Shown: piece by piece, positions 5,259 through 6,163 of the stretch
Numbering within the stretch: position 1 is the first letter of the stretch
Layout of the letters: every line of letters starts with the position of its first letter
Program-made: the position numbers and the translations under genes
DNA from: Nitrososphaerota archaeon
Lineage (GTDB): Archaea; Thermoproteota; Nitrososphaeria; Nitrososphaerales; UBA57
Direction: 5' to 3'
DNA: 6,163 nucleotides
Assembly: GCA_016180375.1 (NCBI GenBank)
Contig: JACPBJ010000083.1
Location: 1-6,163 of the forward strand
Notes under the pieces: model-generated
Databases searched by the model: none
What the model was told of the DNA's origin: nothing
What the model saw: only the letters and a program-made list of their open reading frames with translations

Positions 5259-5307
5259 GACATCGGGAGCTTTAATCTGATCAATAGAATATACAAAATG
5301 ATAAAAT

Positions 5308-5466
5308 CTGGAAAAGATCAATTCTCCACAAGAAATCGAACGCTGCCCCTACTGCGAGCTTTACTATACAAGCACAATGCATCTCGATCTCCATTTAGAA
5401 TTTCAACATGATGTAAGAACTGAAGGGCGCAATGTGCTCTTTTCCAATAGGGAGGCGATATACTAG
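5308..5466 (+). CDS. C2H2 zinc-finger microprotein, start codon missing or frameshifted
   Basis: A frame of 52 sense codons ends at TAG 5464-5466. It encodes a textbook C2H2 finger: Cys13-Pro-Tyr-Cys16, 12 residues, His29, four residues, His34 (C-x2-C-x12-H-x4-H), with aromatic and leucine positions (Y19, Y20, L26, L28) close to the classical core. One finger fills the protein; the tail is short and polar. Such single-finger small proteins occur in archaea and may bind nucleic acid or protein. The problem is the start: an in-frame TAA at 5302-5304 leaves only CTG 5308 and no ATG, GTG or TTG before the finger. ATG 5298 is in another frame, but removing one A from the run at 5303-5306 would join it and give MINLEK at the front. 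So this is a frameshift, an assembly error, a non-standard start, or a recent pseudogene. A TTTAAT element at 5271-5276 sits about 25 nt before ATG 5298. Confidence 0.55.
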   Translation: MEKINSPQEIERCPYCELYYTSTMHLDLHLEFQHDVRTEGRNVLFSNREAIY

Positions 5467-5479
5467 AATCGTAAAAGGC

Positions 5480-5487
5480 TAATTAAA
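5480..5487 (+). promoter_or_regulatory. BRE/TATA-like promoter of the aIF2-alpha gene
   Basis: TAATTAAA (5480-5487) is centred about 27 nt upstream of ATG 5511 and is preceded by the purine-rich GTAAAAGG (5471-5478), which resembles an archaeal BRE. The spacing predicts transcription starting at or beside the ATG. No Shine-Dalgarno site precedes the ATG, consistent with a leaderless message. It also implies that aIF2-alpha has its own promoter, independent of the zinc-finger frame. Confidence 0.5.
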
Positions 5488-5510
5488 CACGTGGTTCATT
5501 GGCTTTGCGA

Positions 5511-6163
5511 ATGAGTAGTGCAGAAGTAGCGCAGGAGGAGATTCCAGAAGAGGGAGAGGTAGTAATCGTTACTGTCAGAGAGATTACAGACCATGGAGCG
5601 TATGTGACTCTAGACGAATACGATAATCTACGAGCCTTTCTTCACAAGTCTGAAATCACTACCGGATGGGTCAAGCATATTGAGAGGTATGTAAATGTTG
5701 GACAGAAAGCGGTTCTTAAAGTTGTAAGGATAAACAGGGCAAGGAGACAGGTTGACCTTTCGCTCAGGCAGGTTTCTGGCGAGGAGAGAAAGGAGAAACT
5801 CATTCAGGTAAAGAAGGGCGAAAAGGCACGAGGAATACTCGAAATGGTGAAGCATAAAGCTAAGCTTAGCGATGCAGATCATCAAAAGTACACGCAAATG
5901 CTCGCAGATGAATTCGGCTCTACCTATGATGCCTTGGAAGAGATAGCAAGGAATGGCGCGGACGCTCTCAAGAAACTCGACTTCCCTGCCAATTTGGTGG
6001 AAGTCTTGGCACAAACCTCGAAAGAGAAGATAGTCTTTCCGACCGTTACCGTGAAGGGGATTATGGAGATTAGCATAGTTCATCCATCAGGCATCAACAT
6101 CATAAAAGATGCTGTTGGAATCGCGCAGTCAGTGAAGACAGGAGGCTCAAAAGTAACTGTAAT
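5511..6163 (+). CDS. Translation initiation factor aIF2 subunit alpha (3' truncated)
   Basis: This subunit of the heterotrimeric aIF2 complex (alpha, beta, gamma) helps deliver initiator Met-tRNA to the small ribosomal subunit. The first 217 residues are present and the frame runs off the window edge. Full archaeal homologues are about 265-275 residues, so roughly 50 are missing. Residues 14-88 form an S1/OB domain: GEVVIVTVREITDHGAYVTL, then EYDN, FLHKSEI, a VGQKAVLKVVRI strand and the terminal VDLSLRQVS. Residues about 90-170 form the helical domain, and the start of the C-terminal alpha/beta domain, which contacts the gamma subunit, follows with KGIMEISIVHPSGI (182-195). The SEI loop occupies the place of the eukaryotic eIF2-alpha regulatory-serine region, but without the basic RRRIRS stretch. 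ATG 5511 is chosen because the conserved N-terminus begins soon after it and a TATA-like element sits 27 nt upstream. Confidence 0.97.
   Translation, partial: MSSAEVAQEEIPEEGEVVIVTVREITDHGAYVTLDEYDNLRAFLHKSEITTGWVKHIERYVNVGQKAVLKVVRINRARRQVDLSLRQVSGEERKEKLIQVKKGEKARGILEMVKHKAKLSDADHQKYTQMLADEFGSTYDALEEIARNGADALKKLDFPANLVEVLAQTSKEKIVFPTVTVKGIMEISIVHPSGINIIKDAVGIAQSVKTGGSKVTV

Larger units (their letters stand above)
4884..5297. other. Region of hairpins and a start-less open frame; RNA gene or decayed gene
   Basis: Two readings compete. RNA reading: ordered stems occur at CGGGA/TCCCG (4995-5008), CTATGG/CCATAG (5038-5043 with 5120-5125), CTAGA/TCTAG (5065-5069 with 5083-5087), TTGACTTC/GAAGTCAA (5132-5139 with 5160-5167, extended by AATT/AATT) and AGTTC/GAACT (5192-5196 with 5203-5207). 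A possible closing stem is AAATGGT with ACCAATTT (4981-4987 with 5212-5219, one bulge). A TATA-like CTAATTAAC lies at 4942-4950 and T7 at 5252-5258, so a transcript of about 285 nt is possible. Protein reading: frame 4978-5250 is open for 90 codons and begins CKWCGRGNSPERAC (a CxxC followed by a third Cys), but it has no ATG, GTG or TTG near its front and stops TAA TAA precede it. A second frame from ATG 4961 gives only 35 residues. Neither reading is proven. Confidence 0.4.

Noticed and set aside
3950..5260. SRP RNA, RNase P RNA, 5S rRNA or tRNA in the structured regions
   Set aside because: I looked for the SRP GGAA-loop signature, the RNase P conserved GGAAAGTCC-type strand, 5S conserved loops and the tRNA TTCRA arm on both strands and found none convincing.
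5628..6083. Minus-strand ORF of 151 codons
   Set aside because: It lies fully inside the unmistakable aIF2-alpha gene on the other strand.

Overview
The window looks archaeal, most likely from a soil-type or related member of the Nitrososphaerota (Thaumarchaeota). The firmest marker is the 3'-truncated plus-strand gene at the right edge, an archaeal translation initiation factor 2 alpha subunit (S1 domain followed by the aIF2-alpha helical domain). Supporting signs are AT-rich TATA-like elements about 27 nt upstream of start codons with no Shine-Dalgarno site (leaderless style), a secreted seven-repeat Vgb-type propeller with a C-terminal membrane anchor, and a very small C2H2 zinc-finger frame. 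Base composition is moderate, roughly mid-40s percent GC by eye. The phylum assignment is inference from gene content.

Layout. Positions 1-153 hold the last 50 codons of a DUF1684-family gene on the plus strand. It meets a minus-strand class I SAM-dependent methyltransferase (154-738) stop codon to stop codon with no base between them. Further right is a minus-strand pair: a sugar-phosphate nucleotidyltransferase with a left-handed beta-helix tail (2317-3450), then a secreted, membrane-anchored Vgb/streptogramin-lyase-like beta-propeller protein (812-2320). These two overlap by 4 nt (TTGA), so they are probably co-transcribed and translationally coupled. An uncertain minus-strand small ORF (3422-3673) overlaps the start of the nucleotidyltransferase.

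The centre (3674-5297) is gene-poor and carries the less explained material: a 10-bp inverted repeat with nested hairpins (3719-3780), a GC-rich, strongly self-complementary segment (about 4126-4204) followed by two hairpins (4227-4262), two small plus-strand coiled-coil proteins (4308-4601 and 4689-4883) separated by a perfect 12-bp palindrome, and a segment (4884-5297) that contains several hairpins, a start-less 90-codon open frame and a T7 tract.

At the right, a C2H2 zinc-finger frame of about 52 codons (5308-5466) lacks a normal in-frame start codon, and then aIF2-alpha begins at 5511 behind a good TATA-like element.

How the genes work together: the nucleotidyltransferase makes an activated sugar (NDP-sugar), plausibly for surface glycans or glycosylation, and its partner is a cell-surface propeller, so the operon is plausibly devoted to the cell envelope. 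The coiled-coil and zinc-finger small proteins have no assigned function. No complete mobile element, CRISPR array, tRNA or rRNA was seen.
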